A stretch of DNA of 64,000 bases from Chondrosia reniformis (taxonomy: Eukaryota > Porifera > Demospongiae > Chondrillida > Chondrillidae), in contig OX359198.1 of assembly GCA_947172415.1 (NCBI GenBank), forward strand, positions 4,867,401-4,931,400, written 5' to 3'. The number at the start of each line of letters is the position of its first letter. Positions within the stretch are counted from its first letter, which is position 1. Of this stretch, positions 24,184 through 45,195 are shown one piece after another. A program made the position numbers and the translations under genes. The notes under the pieces were generated by a model. It was not told where the DNA came from. It did not search any database and was given only the letters and a program-made list of their open reading frames with translations.

Positions 24184-25136
24184 TTACAGGTAGGCTGCCG
24201 CGTATCTACACTTTCCTCTGGCACGACCATTCACATAAAACGGTGACGTCATTACCGGGATAAGACGGCAGTCCCCACGTCTAGTCTGCTTCGCCGGCGC
24301 CACAGCTGCCACGACGATAAACTTGTAATTTTATATGGTAGACTGCACGTATCATATTAATACATCATCGTATAATATTGTGAATTTATATTTTAACTAT
24401 GGAGATCTATACCTTATAAATGGCAATATAGTAGGTCTAGCTATTTAATGCAGTCAAAGGTGTCTGGAATGGCAGTAGTTGATGTGTCGTCAATTCAGAA
24501 TCTTAGGATTTTGTAGTGCTTCCACTATAATCTTTGTCAACGTTGGAAGTACTCCTGTATTCAATACTTTGGTCTTAAGTTTAACGGTAAGCCATGACCA
24601 CTTCTATAGATAGCTCTAAAGGTAATCTGTCAAGTATTTGTAGAGAATGTTAAATTGAAATAGGAACTCGTGTTGCTTTGATGGGGCTGGCTTCTCGTCA
24701 GTTCGTCGATCTCCTGGGAGAAGAAATGAATGTCTCTCCCAATTTGTAAAGCCGTCTTGTTATAAATGTTATTCCGTTGTGAAGTGTAGTAACAATTCTG
24801 TGTCCAATTATGGAACTGTAATACCACGCAGTATCGATTCATGCTTGCTCGAAGTCATATATAATTACCAAATTTATGTGTTGAAGATCTCTACTGAGTA
24901 AAGAGTTTGGTTTAAGTGTGAACCATGCTGCCAGCCGCTAAGCGCATCGGCTGTGAATGAGTTTCGCACTTGACTTGTCCGCTTTTAGTTTCTGTCAACA
25001 CTTTATTAGTCTTGTCTATGAGGTAGGCCAGCTGAAACATGCCCCTTTGATCACCTCCAACCACCTTTCGACACTTTTTGTGTGCAAGTTTGAGTGCGCT
25101 CGCACGTCTAGCTGTTGTTGTATGTGGTGCTTGTTA
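24184..25136 (-). other. Cluster of minus-strand coding-like segments of unknown identity
   Basis: Reading the minus strand from high to low coordinates: (a) 25136-24912, an open frame ending in TAA, with KKCRKVVGGDQRGMFQLAYL and IDKTNKVLTETKSGQVKCET; (b) 24842-24630, starting MNRYCVVLQFHNWTQN; (c) 24605-24495, after an AG, with WSWLTVKLKTKVLNTGVLPT; (d) about 24327-24184, with VVAAVAPAKQTRRGDCRLIP. Their composition is more protein-like and locally more CpG- and GC-rich than the surroundings. I do not recognise the family and could not connect the segments by splice phase. They may be exons of a minus-strand gene, a decayed element, or chance frames in a promoter-like GC patch. Confidence 0.25.
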
Positions 25137-26414
25137 AGTGTGTCGGGTCGCGATGCTCAGCTACTGATTCTCTCTGCTGAAAGTTGTAAAAATGCCAGCT
25201 AATTGAATTCATAGTTTACATAAAGCTACTGAATGATGTTCGTGAAGTGGTTATCAACACCCTGGCCGTTGTTAATTGGTACTAATAGTGAGACTAGCAT
25301 CGGGTTAATGCTTTTGTGGCGTTGTTATGCAACCAAAAGTCTTTGTGCATGGGTATATTGTAATCATTCTTTGATAATTATATACCATTGAATGTATGCA
25401 TAAGCTTTTCAGAATATTGCAACTGTAATTTTGGAATAAAATGGCTGATTCAAATGAATGTAACAGTAAAATGTATATGTATTATCAATAGTGAAAAATG
25501 TGCACATGCCTAATTGCATGGCAACTATACTATGTGATATATTTCTTGTCCTTTTAAAAGTTGACTCCATTTTTAATGAAATATTGGTACGGCACATTCA
25601 CAATTAATAGACCTGTTCTGTTCTATATATACGTATATGTTGTGAGGCAGTTCCGATGTAACAGAACTGTATTTAGGAGTGTGGAGCATAAGTGGGAGGA
25701 TGCAGCCCTGGGCGCTCTGTATGTAGATGATTATTGCATGCCTTTACTCTAATGATATATTTGTGATGTATATTGTATTGTTGTGTATAAATACCATTTC
25801 TCTTGTCCTATATTTGGTGTACATAAGAGAGTGTAGATAATTACATTAATATTTTCACATTTAATTATTATTGGTTTTATATTATATGTATACTTCATAT
25901 TATGTATAATATACCATGTAGAATGTATACATGCATATGGTTTTCTAAACTAGTGTTAGTTGAATTATTGCACTTCCAGAAGATGAGTCATTTTATTTCC
26001 TAGTGTATCTGTCTTGTAACTATGTGTGTCTTTTAATGAAAGTCGGCAAATGGGCCTTTTCAATGTTACAACTCTTTGTAGAATGTTTCCATACTGTACA
26101 TATACTCTATAATATGCAACATTTCCTTACTTGTTTAGATTCAACTTCTGAAGATAATTTGAACTGCTTTGTAAAAGTTGAGTAATGCTTTAATCTTTCT
26201 GCTCTGCAAAATGTTGTTTTGTCCGGGGGTACATGTTGGATGCATATTTACTGTTTCAATTCTGATACTGTCAACACCTGCTTCAGGTAAGCAATAGTAT
26301 GTATGTGTACACGTATATTTACAGTATATATATACAGTATTATGCCATTCTTGTTTTTGGTACATATGTACGTATGACTCATTCTCATTAATTTTTGTTC
26401 CATAAAGGTTTTGT

Positions 26415-26560
26415 AATACATACACTCTCCCTGCAAGGCCCTTGAAATCTATACCCCCTGACAGTGACTTGTAAACCCACCATGGGTTGGGCTATTCCGA
26501 CTGATTTTTTTCAGAATAGCATGTCACATTAATAAAAATCATTATTATTATTATTATGAC
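26415..26560 (+). repeat. SINE-like repeat with (ATT)n tail
   Basis: GTAAACCCACCATGGGTTGG, then GAATAGCATGTCACATTAAT and an ATT run. A related copy on the minus strand lies at about 59410-59520 (GACTTATAAACC, GGTTGGGCCATC, GGCATGTCACAATAATAA). Two copies sharing body and tail indicate a retroposed family. Confidence 0.5.
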
Positions 26561-27984
26561 TTATTCAAGCAATTACAAACATCATTAGCACCCGGAATGA
26601 AGACCATTATTTTTTTTAAATATGTCCACAACATGTACCTACATTTATAGTCCACCATCTACCTTCTCTAAGGTTTACAGTAATCCTGGTAAACGTGTTT
26701 TAGACTAGTAAATGAAATTAGTTCTTGACTGTGGCATGCATTTATGTTTAGATTATTCATCCATACTCTTATTTCCATATGCTAGCTGTTATCTAAAGGC
26801 ACAATTAGTTATATAGTGTACAAGTGTGTGTCAGAGTGATAGTGTCTTTGTAATTGTGTTGTTGGTACGCAAATATTCCTAGTGATAGGTAAAGTGCTTT
26901 TTTTGTTAATTTGATGTGATTAGGTGGACGTACTCTACTTCCCATGTAACTGCTGTAGCATGTGCTCTCATACATGACATTTATATCTTTAATCATTCAT
27001 TTACGTAGCATCTAATACGCCATCTTTAAATAAAGTTTTTTTTTAAATATTATGTAATGTTTATGTACCTAGAAGTTCTAATGGTAAAAGAATTTATAGC
27101 TAGTGATTGCATGCAGACACAAAGTCTGTATTTAGAGTGGTAAATGATTGTATAATGACTTCAGACTTAGTCTTGTAATTTTCAATTTGTACAATTAGAT
27201 TCTTGCTTCATTGATTTCTTCTGATGTCTACTGTACTTGCATAAATTCTTGCTTTGCCTTATCACTTCAAACTCTTGTTTACTAACCAGTTTCATAGAGC
27301 AATTAGCAAATGAATTACAAGGTGCAGGCAGTGTAACTGTTGTCATGGTAACACATGAATATCAACAATATAATACGCTTTCTTCAGCAAAATGATGCAC
27401 CCACCAATGTATTATATATGTGGCAATTACTTGAGGGAGTTGTAGTATAATTTGCTGCATGTATGTACATGAATTATTAATGTTAAGCTGGCCTCAATTA
27501 GGCAAGTAGGTTATGGAAGTTTATGCAGTTATGTAAGTTTGTCTATAATTGTGACTGCTTGTGTGTATAATTATCTGCAACCGCAATGTTACATTATATA
27601 GGGGAGTTGCCCCTTCATGTTTGCTCCTGTTTACATTGGGTTGGTCACCCCACCGTTATCACACTAGGCGACCTGTCTGGCCTGTTTGCATTGGTGCAGT
27701 GAGCGTAGGAGCTTATGGGCAGTGCCAGGGATTGCCACTCTTGGGCAGTGTAAATAGATTGGCATCCTGAGAGATGGTGTTACAAGATGTACATAATTCA
27801 TTTGGGCAGACTGAAATAATTTTGCTAGAAAAAGAATTTGGTTTTTTGGTGATCCATTTGGGCTTATACTTTCCTGTAGGAAGAAGGCTTACAATTGCTA
27901 ACCATTAATGTGGTCATTGATTTGCAGAAACACTTTTATGGCTGTATTTACCCTCCACTGATGTACATTAGTATTTACTGTGTA

Positions 27985-28140
27985 TAACACCATTTTTCAA
28001 TATGCTACATCTACTTAGGGAAGGAGAAAACTCTTGTAACTCATCCAAAGCTCTTGGATAAGATACAAGAGGTTTCTCCTTCTATTTTCTTCTTCTCCAT
28101 TGGGCCAGACAGCTGTTTCTGTGAATTTCATTTTCTCTGG
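27985..28140 (+). repeat. Dispersed ~200-bp repeat copy (rearranged)
   Basis: AACACCATTTTTCAATATGC and CATCCAAAGCTCTTGGATAA, a pyrimidine stretch, then CCATTGGGCCAGACAGCTGT. Part of the head is inverted relative to the body, suggesting an internal rearrangement. Confidence 0.5.
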
Positions 28141-28977
28141 CACAGCCACTGCTGTATTACCGCAAGTAATCTCATTGTCCATATTAACTATAAACTATAA
28201 CTCCTGTATATATTTGAAATATTATGTGTTTAATTACCTACGTACATAATATAGATATAGCCTATGAGGTAAGTTGTGGACATGTTAACCATGGTAACCA
28301 ACATGACAAGACCCTCCCACCCTCGTGTCCCTGTAGTCAACATGTCCACTGTGTAAACACAACCAAAACACTTGTGTGGTTGTATGTACTAAGTAGACAA
28401 TTAGTACTACTGGCGACAGGCTACCTCAGGATATATCTCAGTCATGCTTCTCACTATTAGTGATCCATTAGCCCCTTCATAACTCTACCTACAATATCAC
28501 AAGGATGCAGCTCTTCAGGAATTTGTGTACTGTGAAAACCTATCTTGTAATTTACTGCTGTACTTTATCCACAAACGTACATACGTACGTACGTACTTAT
28601 GAACCATTTTCATGATATAGCAATGGCATTATCAAGTTTATTTTATATACAGTATCTGGTAACTGTTCATTTTATGAGATATTAATTTTAAAAGCTTCTT
28701 CTTCCATCAAGACAAATCAGCAAAGTAGGTGTGGACATATGTCTCTATCACAATACATTATCACCGTGATAAGCAATGGAGGGGTATTATATGAAGGAGA
28801 GTTAGACTAGAGAGATACTTCTTGCTTAACAATTATTTTTTCAACCACCGAATATTGTCTGGAACAGTGGTTTAAAGAATATCTACGTAGATCTTAGAAT
28901 GTGTTTCCATAGAGTTGAAGTTCCATCACTTTTAAATGCTACATTTAGCTTGCACCTATATACATACATACGTCCAT

Positions 28978-29053
28978 GGAGAGAGTGAGAATGTGAGTGT
29001 GAGGGAGAGGGAGAGAGTGAGTGTTGGAGAAAGAGGAGGGAGAGGGAAAGAGA
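28978..29053 (+). repeat. Purine-rich (GA) tract
   Basis: About 75 bases almost purely of G and A with GAGAGTGAG, GAGGGAGAGGGAGAG and AAGAGGAGGGAGAGGG. Low-complexity; could form H-DNA, but no gene is nearby. Confidence 0.7.
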
Positions 29054-29728
29054 AATCTAAATTTATTCTTTTGGAGTACGTACTGTTAGTACGTACATGA
29101 TTATCCTTTCTCTTTTGTATATCTCCTCTGGCATGTCATCCTTATAGTTCCTGATGTTGCTTTGTCTCACAAGTAGGGAGACCTGGTTCATAGCACGTAG
29201 ATCCATTAGGAACACTCTACATACGTAACGCATGTATTACGTACTTTTGTTTTTTGGTCATATAGTCGCAATAGTGGTATTTTGCCTTGTTAAACCTGAA
29301 GTTAGCACTGTGTGGTATGTGTATATATATGTGTACTGAACGTTTCTTATAACCCAGAGTATACTGTACAAGTATCTCCCTCATACTAGTCATATATCTT
29401 GTTTATCAACTGATTGAGATGGTTAGCATGGTTAGAGGAAGCCCCTCCAATTACCACTACACAATAAGTAGGTCTTCCAATTATACAATACTGCCCATAA
29501 CATCAGCTCAATACTACACTTTAATGAATCAATGCCATGCTGAGTATATAAATCAGCAGTAGTCCTTCCGTCTAGGCTACTTTAACACCTGATTGGTCAT
29601 GTTCCAATTGAAGTGGTTGCCAACATTATAATACAATATAGATAACATTATCAATTACATCATTTGACTATTTTATGATTGTTCCAGTCAATGTGTCTAA
29701 CTGTAGAGTCACCCTGTGTATATAGGTC

Positions 29729-29838
29729 TTTATTTCCTGTATCTAATGTATGTATTTGCTGTATCTAATGTATGTATTTCCTGTATCTAATGTATGTATT
29801 TCCTGTTTCTAATGTATGTATTTCCTGTTTCTACGCAT
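29729..29838. repeat. 22-bp tandem repeat, five copies
   Basis: The unit TATTTCCTGTATCTAATGTATG is repeated five times with C/G and A/T variants. Confidence 0.85.
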
Positions 29839-32399
29839 GCAGTGCTTTGCATCACATTGTCTGCATTCCCTAAGATCCTTTGATTGGTCCTTCTTACAAT
29901 ACTTGGAACAGTACTGTATACGTACAGGTGCCAAAAGCTGTCTAGTGCATCTTCCACATAACCACCCACGACTCCATTCACTGTCTGCATTGACCTAATA
30001 TGTATGTAACTGGGAGCTGATCATGGACTTACAAAAGATCAAGAAGTAGGCAAAGATTCCCAGGGTCACTGATGAAGGATGGAATTAGATTATTTGTACG
30101 TATGCCATCCTGCCCTTCATTTGAAGTATGGGTGATGCTTTTCTGGGGTGATTCACCAGAAAGGTGCATTCCAGAACCATAAAATCTCCTTAGGTATTAT
30201 TATTATAGACCCTACCACTGGCCGCCTGATACATACATGTGTATATGTGCAGAGTGCCTACCAACAGGTACTTGTAGCAAAACAGTTTTTATTTAGAAAA
30301 ACTTACATAATGTCTACATATACGTAACTCTGGCCCATCCGACCAAATACATGTGTTTTACTGGCTAGAGGGTCTATAGTGTTTCTATTAGAGACTTACG
30401 TAGCTCAATGTTCTTGTGTATGTAGTTAGGTGAGTGATGTGTGTAGTTTCCTTGGGAAGAGCAGACACTCCTGTTCTCCTGCCTGGATCACATTGATTAT
30501 ATAATAAAACAACTGTTATTCATAGTCTGGGATAAAAATCATGAATAACCTAATGCCTATGGATATGGATATGGTTATGGTTGACATGCATATTAGCCTA
30601 TGGAATAATACAAATAGTTTTTCAAGAGGGATATATATGCATAATACGTCATATTTAGTATATTGTAACTTGTACTGTATATATATGTATGTACGTATAT
30701 AATCTATGGAACTTCAGATGAGGATGTGCACATTTTTAAACCAATGTTTCTTTCTCTTTCCACTTGGCCAGACAGTGTTTTCTAGTTCATTAGTGACATT
30801 CAGAATTTTGAGATTCGGCATTTATTGCTGCTTCTTAGAAGGTTCAAAGACTTCCTCTCTCTATATATATATGCACAAGCTTAATTGTCCCTATACACAC
30901 ATAATAGATTGATCCTGGTATGTAACATAATCACCTTATAATGGTCCAGGTCGAATATCTTCTGTTTATGTATGCAAACAATTAGCATAGGTTCTCATGC
31001 TCCCCTTGTCCCAATGGGACCCAGTAATGAGATTCATAGACACATCAGGCCATGAAAGTATTCATAGAAGAGTCAGTCAAATTAATTACATTCATAGTTT
31101 TATAACTGTAAATTATATTCATTGTTGGGAGCAGCTTATCTGGCAGACTGGTTTGGATCTTTAGAGGCTGGATGGCTCCTACAAGTATAGTCCTAATAGA
31201 ATGAATTCAAAGTATTCATTAGTATAAAGGTACAAATGTGTAGTAAGCTCTTATCTCTCAGAGTAGAAAAACAGAGATAACCTTTGATGAAGCTTGACTG
31301 CCATAGTTGGTGGCTATTAATTAAGTAGTGGATGATGAAACCTGATGTTGTTAATATATTATGGTTGTGTAGCCTCAGAAGGCGATTAGGTTCCTTGTGT
31401 AACCATGCATCATCTTTACCTCTCCTATATTCCTACGTATATTGATTTAGTTGTAGCCTCAAGGATTCAACCATTTAAGTTACTATACCTACCTACGTAT
31501 GTGTTTTGGTTAAATGTGTTAATGCATCTAAATAGTATCACAAACTCTGGCACTTTCTCAGATAATGATTGAAAGTCCCAAAAGATTTTCTTTATTAATG
31601 TGTATTAACTTGTAAAAAGAGGTTTCAAGACTAGTTATATGTAAAGTGTCCAAGTCAGTCATTAGTCTGAGGGGATAAACTGTGGAAGGTAATAAAAAGG
31701 TATCAATGTCACGCTTTGAGGATGCAAGGATATCAAGTTACTCATAAGTAGCAATGTAGACGCTATGACAAAGATGTCATCCAAACAATGCTAATTACAG
31801 TCTCCTTAACTAGCTGCATTTTCTAAAACTTTGCAAGATTGATTCTCAAGTTGATGTGTATACATACTGTACGTACATATATAGGTAGGAATTGTTTATT
31901 GCTCTACTCTGATATACAGTAAAGATTAACAATTTACAAGTATAGAAACCATTTTATACGTATAGAAACTTGAAAGAGTCTGTACAACTTTGATCTCATG
32001 ATATTACTTACAGTACCAGCAATGTACATATATATGTACGTATGTAGTTTGACTGTTATAAGGTCTCCCTACTTATCCTATACAAATAAATACTATACAT
32101 CTTCTGAAATTAAAATGGTCAGTTTTACAGACTGTAGGTCGGTACATGTAGTGTTTGAAGCTGTGTGTGTGTTTGTGTTGTAAATTGATTTGTATCACTC
32201 TTTATCTGACCTTTGCATTATACCCAACATCACTGGTTAACCCTAATCCTTGTACATACACTAGCATATTATTAAACATGCTGGTTGGTTTACCAAATCA
32301 TCAAAAACTGATTTTGTTGTATCAATTTGCCAACTTTACCAAATAGGATCAATTTAATGGAGAAAAATGTTTTCACTAATTTCAACTATCACATTACAG

Positions 32400-35159
32400 A
32401 TTGCAAAGAAGTTTCATGTTGTTGCATTAATGAAGATAACTGTACCAATTCAACTTGTGAGACTGATGGACAGTGTTATAGTCAAGTAAGGTCAACACTC
32501 AGTATTACTCATTGATATGTAATATACGTATATGGTCTCAAACCTTTGATGCATTTAATAAGTTTTAAAGGAGACAGCATAGATAGGAAGACTTGTCAAT
32601 AATCAAGGAAAATATAAAAGCTATTAACTCAGATGGCTCCTTCCTTCTTCCTTCTAAATAGATGATTGGGACAATAAAAAAGGCTGGATGTGTAGACAGG
32701 CATTCACTTGGCTTGTGTTCATCGGGAAAGGTTTGCTGTAATGGATCATTTTGCAACAAGAACACAACAGGCACTCTGTTGCCTACTACTACTACTACCT
32801 CTGGTTAGCATTGCCTTATAAGTCGTAAATACAAACTATTTTTATTGTTTACATGTTTAGTAAAAACCGTTTAATACACCATTTTCCTACATGCTATGCA
32901 TACTCTATAATAAAGTAAAAAACTTTCACCTGGAGAGAGCTTTGGATGAAGATACAGGAGTCTTCTCTTTCTTCTTTTGTTCCACTGGGCCAGACAGCTG
33001 TTTCTGGGAATCCTACCCTTCATCAGTGACCCTGGGAATCTTTATCTTTTTCTTGATCTTTTATGAACCCTTGGCTCTCTGTGCTAAATCTAGGGGTCTT
33101 ATGTACAGAAAATTGTAATAATCATTCCAATTTTAAATCGAATTCTATTTATTAGTTTTTCCCCTTTATTGCAGCCTCTAATGAGCAGCCGCTTCCTGAA
33201 ATCATCTGGATCATCCAGTACATTTTGACTCCCATACTTGCAGTAGCAGTGTGTCTCTTTCTGAGTGTGTTCATATGCTTTTGCTGCATAAAATGGTGTA
33301 AAAGAAGGCATTCCCGGAGGAGACCTTGGATAGATGCGGTTGAGAGTGGCAGTTCTACTGTCAATGGAAAGGTTCCTCCACCTAAAGTAATGATGAACAG
33401 AGAATGTCCTGAAGCCATAATCCCAAAAGGTGCCCACCATCTCTAAATAATTTAGAGTTTTATATAATCTAAATATTTGTTAATTGAATTGCTTCTTGTA
33501 AAGATTAAATAAAGCTTCCTTCAGTATTCAGACAACTAGTAAATGTTATTCTTTGAGTTGTAGTTTGGTGTTTATCTTTATGTCTGCGATAGTCTATCCT
33601 CTGACCAATTATACCACTAAAAAAATAGTTTTCAAAATCAAGGTCAGTGGGAGTGATTCTGTCTGGCAAGTTAGTTTGTATTAGTATACTCCAGACAATT
33701 TGGAGACATCCATGTTTTCTGTAATCTACCTACCTACTTCCCTCGGTAATGTGATGCTAACTATAATTTAATGGGAATTCTTTGCACCTGATTGGTAACT
33801 TAAACTGCTTGACAATCAGTGCCAATGTATACATTATATTATCAAAAGTGCCTCCAAATTCAATTACTAGACTTTCAGCTAATCATTACACACAAACCAT
33901 AGTGTTTTAGCCTGTACTGTACACTTATTTGTTTTTTTTTTTGTTTTTTTCCTAATCTAAGGCAATTCTTTGTCTTGTATGAGAGAGCAGGCTAAAGGGA
34001 GAAATGCAGATGGTCAGTTATCAGTACTGCTACAACGAACAATTGTGAGGAGGTCTCACCTGATGCAACACTTACACAGCGGAGCCTTCAGTGAAATTTA
34101 CAAAGGCCAGTGGAGAGATGATGTGGTAGCAATCAAAGTTTTCTCCAGCCAGCACCAATATGCATGGTTCAAGGAAATAGGAATCTATCAGGTCTGCGAC
34201 ATTAGGAGGCTTGTGTACATACATAGTATGTATGGATCACGTAACTTCTAAATTCCCTTTAGAGTGTGGATATTCATCACGAACACATATTGAGTTTCAT
34301 AGCAGCTGATTCGAGACAAGACAAACGCAGTTTTGATTATTGTTTAGTAACAGAATACCATGATCAAGGAGATCTCAGGTACTTCCTACAGGAGAATTCC
34401 TTGCAGCCTCCATCGGCACTAAAAATGTGTTGGAGCATTGCCAGTGGATTGGCACACTTGCATGATTATAAGTAAGCAAAACATTCTATCACCTCATTGT
34501 TCTAATTTGAAGTCAAATTACGTCTCTCTCACTTTTTTAATTCTAGTTTAAATAAACCGTCAATAGCACACAGGAATCTTTCAAGTCAGCATGTCCTAGT
34601 CAAGGCCAATGGTGAATGCTGCATTGCAGATTTAGGAAGTGCTGTCGTGTTAAAGCCAAACATTTTACAATTAGTAAATGACATTACAGTGTTTCACCAA
34701 GAGCTTCGGTACAGACCACCTGAATTGCTAGATGCCAAAGATTACCAGGCTGAGGGCTTTGATGCTCACCTGCGAGGTGATGTGTATTCTCTTGGCTTAA
34801 TTTTATGGGAAATTTGTCGGCGATGCGAAATGGATGGACAGTTTTATGAAGCAAAGTTACCCTATGAAGAAGAACTATCTCCCACATGCAGTATTGCAGA
34901 AGCCAGGGATTATCTCTACGTTCACCAGAACCGTCCAGAGATTCCTGAACTGTGGGGTGATCACGAAGTCCTAAGTTTAGTTTCTGGGACTATAAGAGAC
35001 TGTTGGTGTTCCTTGGCACTCTCCCGACCCAGCTCTAAGAGTGTATGCGATGTGCTTAGAAACATATTGGGGAATTATTGCCCTAAACTTGATAACTCTG
35101 AGTCAGTTTACAAATCACCAGTAGAAGGTCATCTTTTGTGTGATGAAAAGAAAAGTTAA
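32400..35159 (+). CDS. Type I TGF-beta-superfamily receptor with predicted pseudokinase domain (5' exon missing)
   Basis: Exons 32400-32485, 32662-32803, 33175-33429, 33962-34191, 34263-34471, 34547-35159; all phases agree and the frame ends in TAA. Exons 1-2 give the cysteine-rich activin-receptor ectodomain with its CCNGSFCNKN box. Exon 3 gives a TM helix (IIQYILTPILAVAVCLFLSV) and a basic stop. Exons 4-6 give the kinase; LLQRTIVRR and CCIADLG are type I signatures. The catalytic loop reads HRNLSSQHV where active receptors have HRDLKSKNI: the catalytic Asp is Asn and the metal-binding Asn is His. The glycine loop is HSGAFSE, and the serine-rich GS box before QRTI is absent (KGRNADGQLSV). 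VAIK and ADLG are kept. The signal-peptide exon is not identified. A scaffold or decoy role is inference. Confidence 0.88.
32875..33085 (+). repeat. Dispersed ~200-bp repeat copy in a TGF-beta receptor intron
   Basis: CACCATTTTCCTACATGCTA, GAGCTTTGGATGAAGATACA, CCACTGGGCCAGACAGCTGT and CCCTGGGAATCTTTATCTTT closely match the copy at 8670-8895. It lies between exons 2 and 3. Confidence 0.75.
33430..33513 (+). promoter_or_regulatory. Candidate intronic stop and poly(A) signal of the TGF-beta receptor
   Basis: If the donor at 33430 is not used, exon 3 reads on in frame for five codons (GAHHL) to TAA, and AATAAA follows at 33508-33513. This would yield a membrane-anchored receptor without a kinase. 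No transcript evidence. Confidence 0.3.
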
Positions 35160-35389
35160 TTTATTGATTTTACCCAATTAAACTTCCCATTTGTGTCCCT
35201 TAATATTTAATTTCATGATTATGTTTGTGTCCTTGCTGTGTGTAATTTTTATGCAGAATTTATTATTAATAGCTATTGTACATGTAATATGATCCAAGGA
35301 ACAGAAGTATAAGCCCTTTGGAAGAATTTGTGCATTCTATACTATGTTTGGCTTATGACATATGCTTGATACAATGTCATTAATGTGGA

Positions 35390-35440
35390 AATCAAGGTGA
35401 TATCGATGTCATTAATGTGGAAATCAAGGTGATATCGATG
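35390..35440. repeat. 32-bp tandem duplication
   Basis: GATGTCATTAATGTGGAAAT CAAGGTGATATC occurs twice in tandem downstream of the receptor stop codon. Confidence 0.85.
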
Positions 35441-35689
35441 TCTAATGGGATCAAATACCTAACCATGCTCTTCATACGTCATAATATATACAGTTAAGAT
35501 TGTAATAAATGTTTTGAATTTGTTGCATAGAGATTAGACACTATTGTGCAGAAAGTTGTTATGTTACATGCGTATGTGTGTGTGGCCTCCACTTAGATGA
35601 TGAATGTTAGAACTATCATTAAGGTGGAAATCAATTACAAGGTATAATATTATATTGCCAATGGTGTCTGGTGTCAGTGTTTATTGTAC

Positions 35690-35790
35690 ATATATATAAT
35701 GCTGCATGGGGCAAAATTTAGCCCTAGTGTACAACTGCACACGATGCACTTAAATCAATAACAATAATAATAATAATAATAATAATATAT
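35690..35790 (+). repeat. SINE/LINE-tail-like repeat with (AAT)n tail
   Basis: AATGCTGCATGGGGC..CCCTAGTGTAC..GATGCACTTAAATC is followed by an AAT run. A related copy at about 46055-46135 (GTGCTGCATTGGAC..CCTAGTGCCAC..GGTGCACTCTAAT) shares its order of motifs. Confidence 0.45.
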
Positions 35791-36426
35791 TAAAAAGGTG
35801 CACATGGCTGTGTAATAGAAAGTTACATGATATATATAGGTGGAAAAAGAAAATCTATGTATATATACAAAATATACATGTGAGTTGTGAATGTAACACT
35901 GATCGTTGATTCTATTACAATGATCAGCAATTGAACAGCTACGTATAAAACCCATTTATTTAAATTGCTACTATGATTTAGACATACGTTTTTGGTTTCT
36001 TTATTCTTTTGGTATTGATATCCCATGACTCTTCATTAGTATAGCATATAATGTGAGGTGGAGGGAATGCATTATCCATACGTAGCTATCTACTTTAGCA
36101 GCTGCAGCAGTAATAAACACACATCTTGCAATTGTTCAGTTAGATCTCTGGTTCTGGTGTACAGAAACAGCTGCTGAGTGAACAATTACTGATACTGTTC
36201 ATTGACATAATCAAAAGCATGCTTAGAGTAAAATATCCAAAACTCAAGCAGTCTCCCCTTCGTATTTCCGGAGAGTCGATCAATCGATTGTAGCCCATAC
36301 AAATATTCCGGAAGTGGCTGCCATTTATCACATGATGCTCTCCAAAGCGATATGATTGGTCATACGAGACACTCCTTAGAAACACCGACCGTCTAGTTGT
36401 CCATCTAAAATTAAAGTGATTAGAGT

Positions 36427-45195
<8,769 letters not shown>

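Larger units (their letters stand above)
23134..32399. other. Long interval between PDZ-LIM and TGF-beta receptor genes, mostly non-coding
   Basis: It holds copies of the ~200-bp dispersed repeat (23650-23820, 27985-28140, 30010-30080), a SINE-like tail near 26415-26560, a 22-bp tandem repeat near 29729-29838, a purine-rich tract (28978-29053) and many TACGTA runs. Unassigned minus-strand coding-like segments lie at 24.2-25.1 kb (listed separately). The signal-peptide exon of the TGF-beta receptor must lie somewhere here, but I could not identify it. Confidence 0.55.

Noticed and set aside
32155..32346. Candidate signal-peptide exon for the TGF-beta receptor (MKLCVCLCCKLICITL..)
   Set aside because: Hydrophobic start, but in a different frame from the ectodomain exon, with no convincing donor; not accepted as exon 1.
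33099..33440. Minus-strand frames of 113 and 88 codons
   Set aside because: They lie opposite the TM exon of the TGF-beta receptor, whose frame and splice sites are clearly coding.
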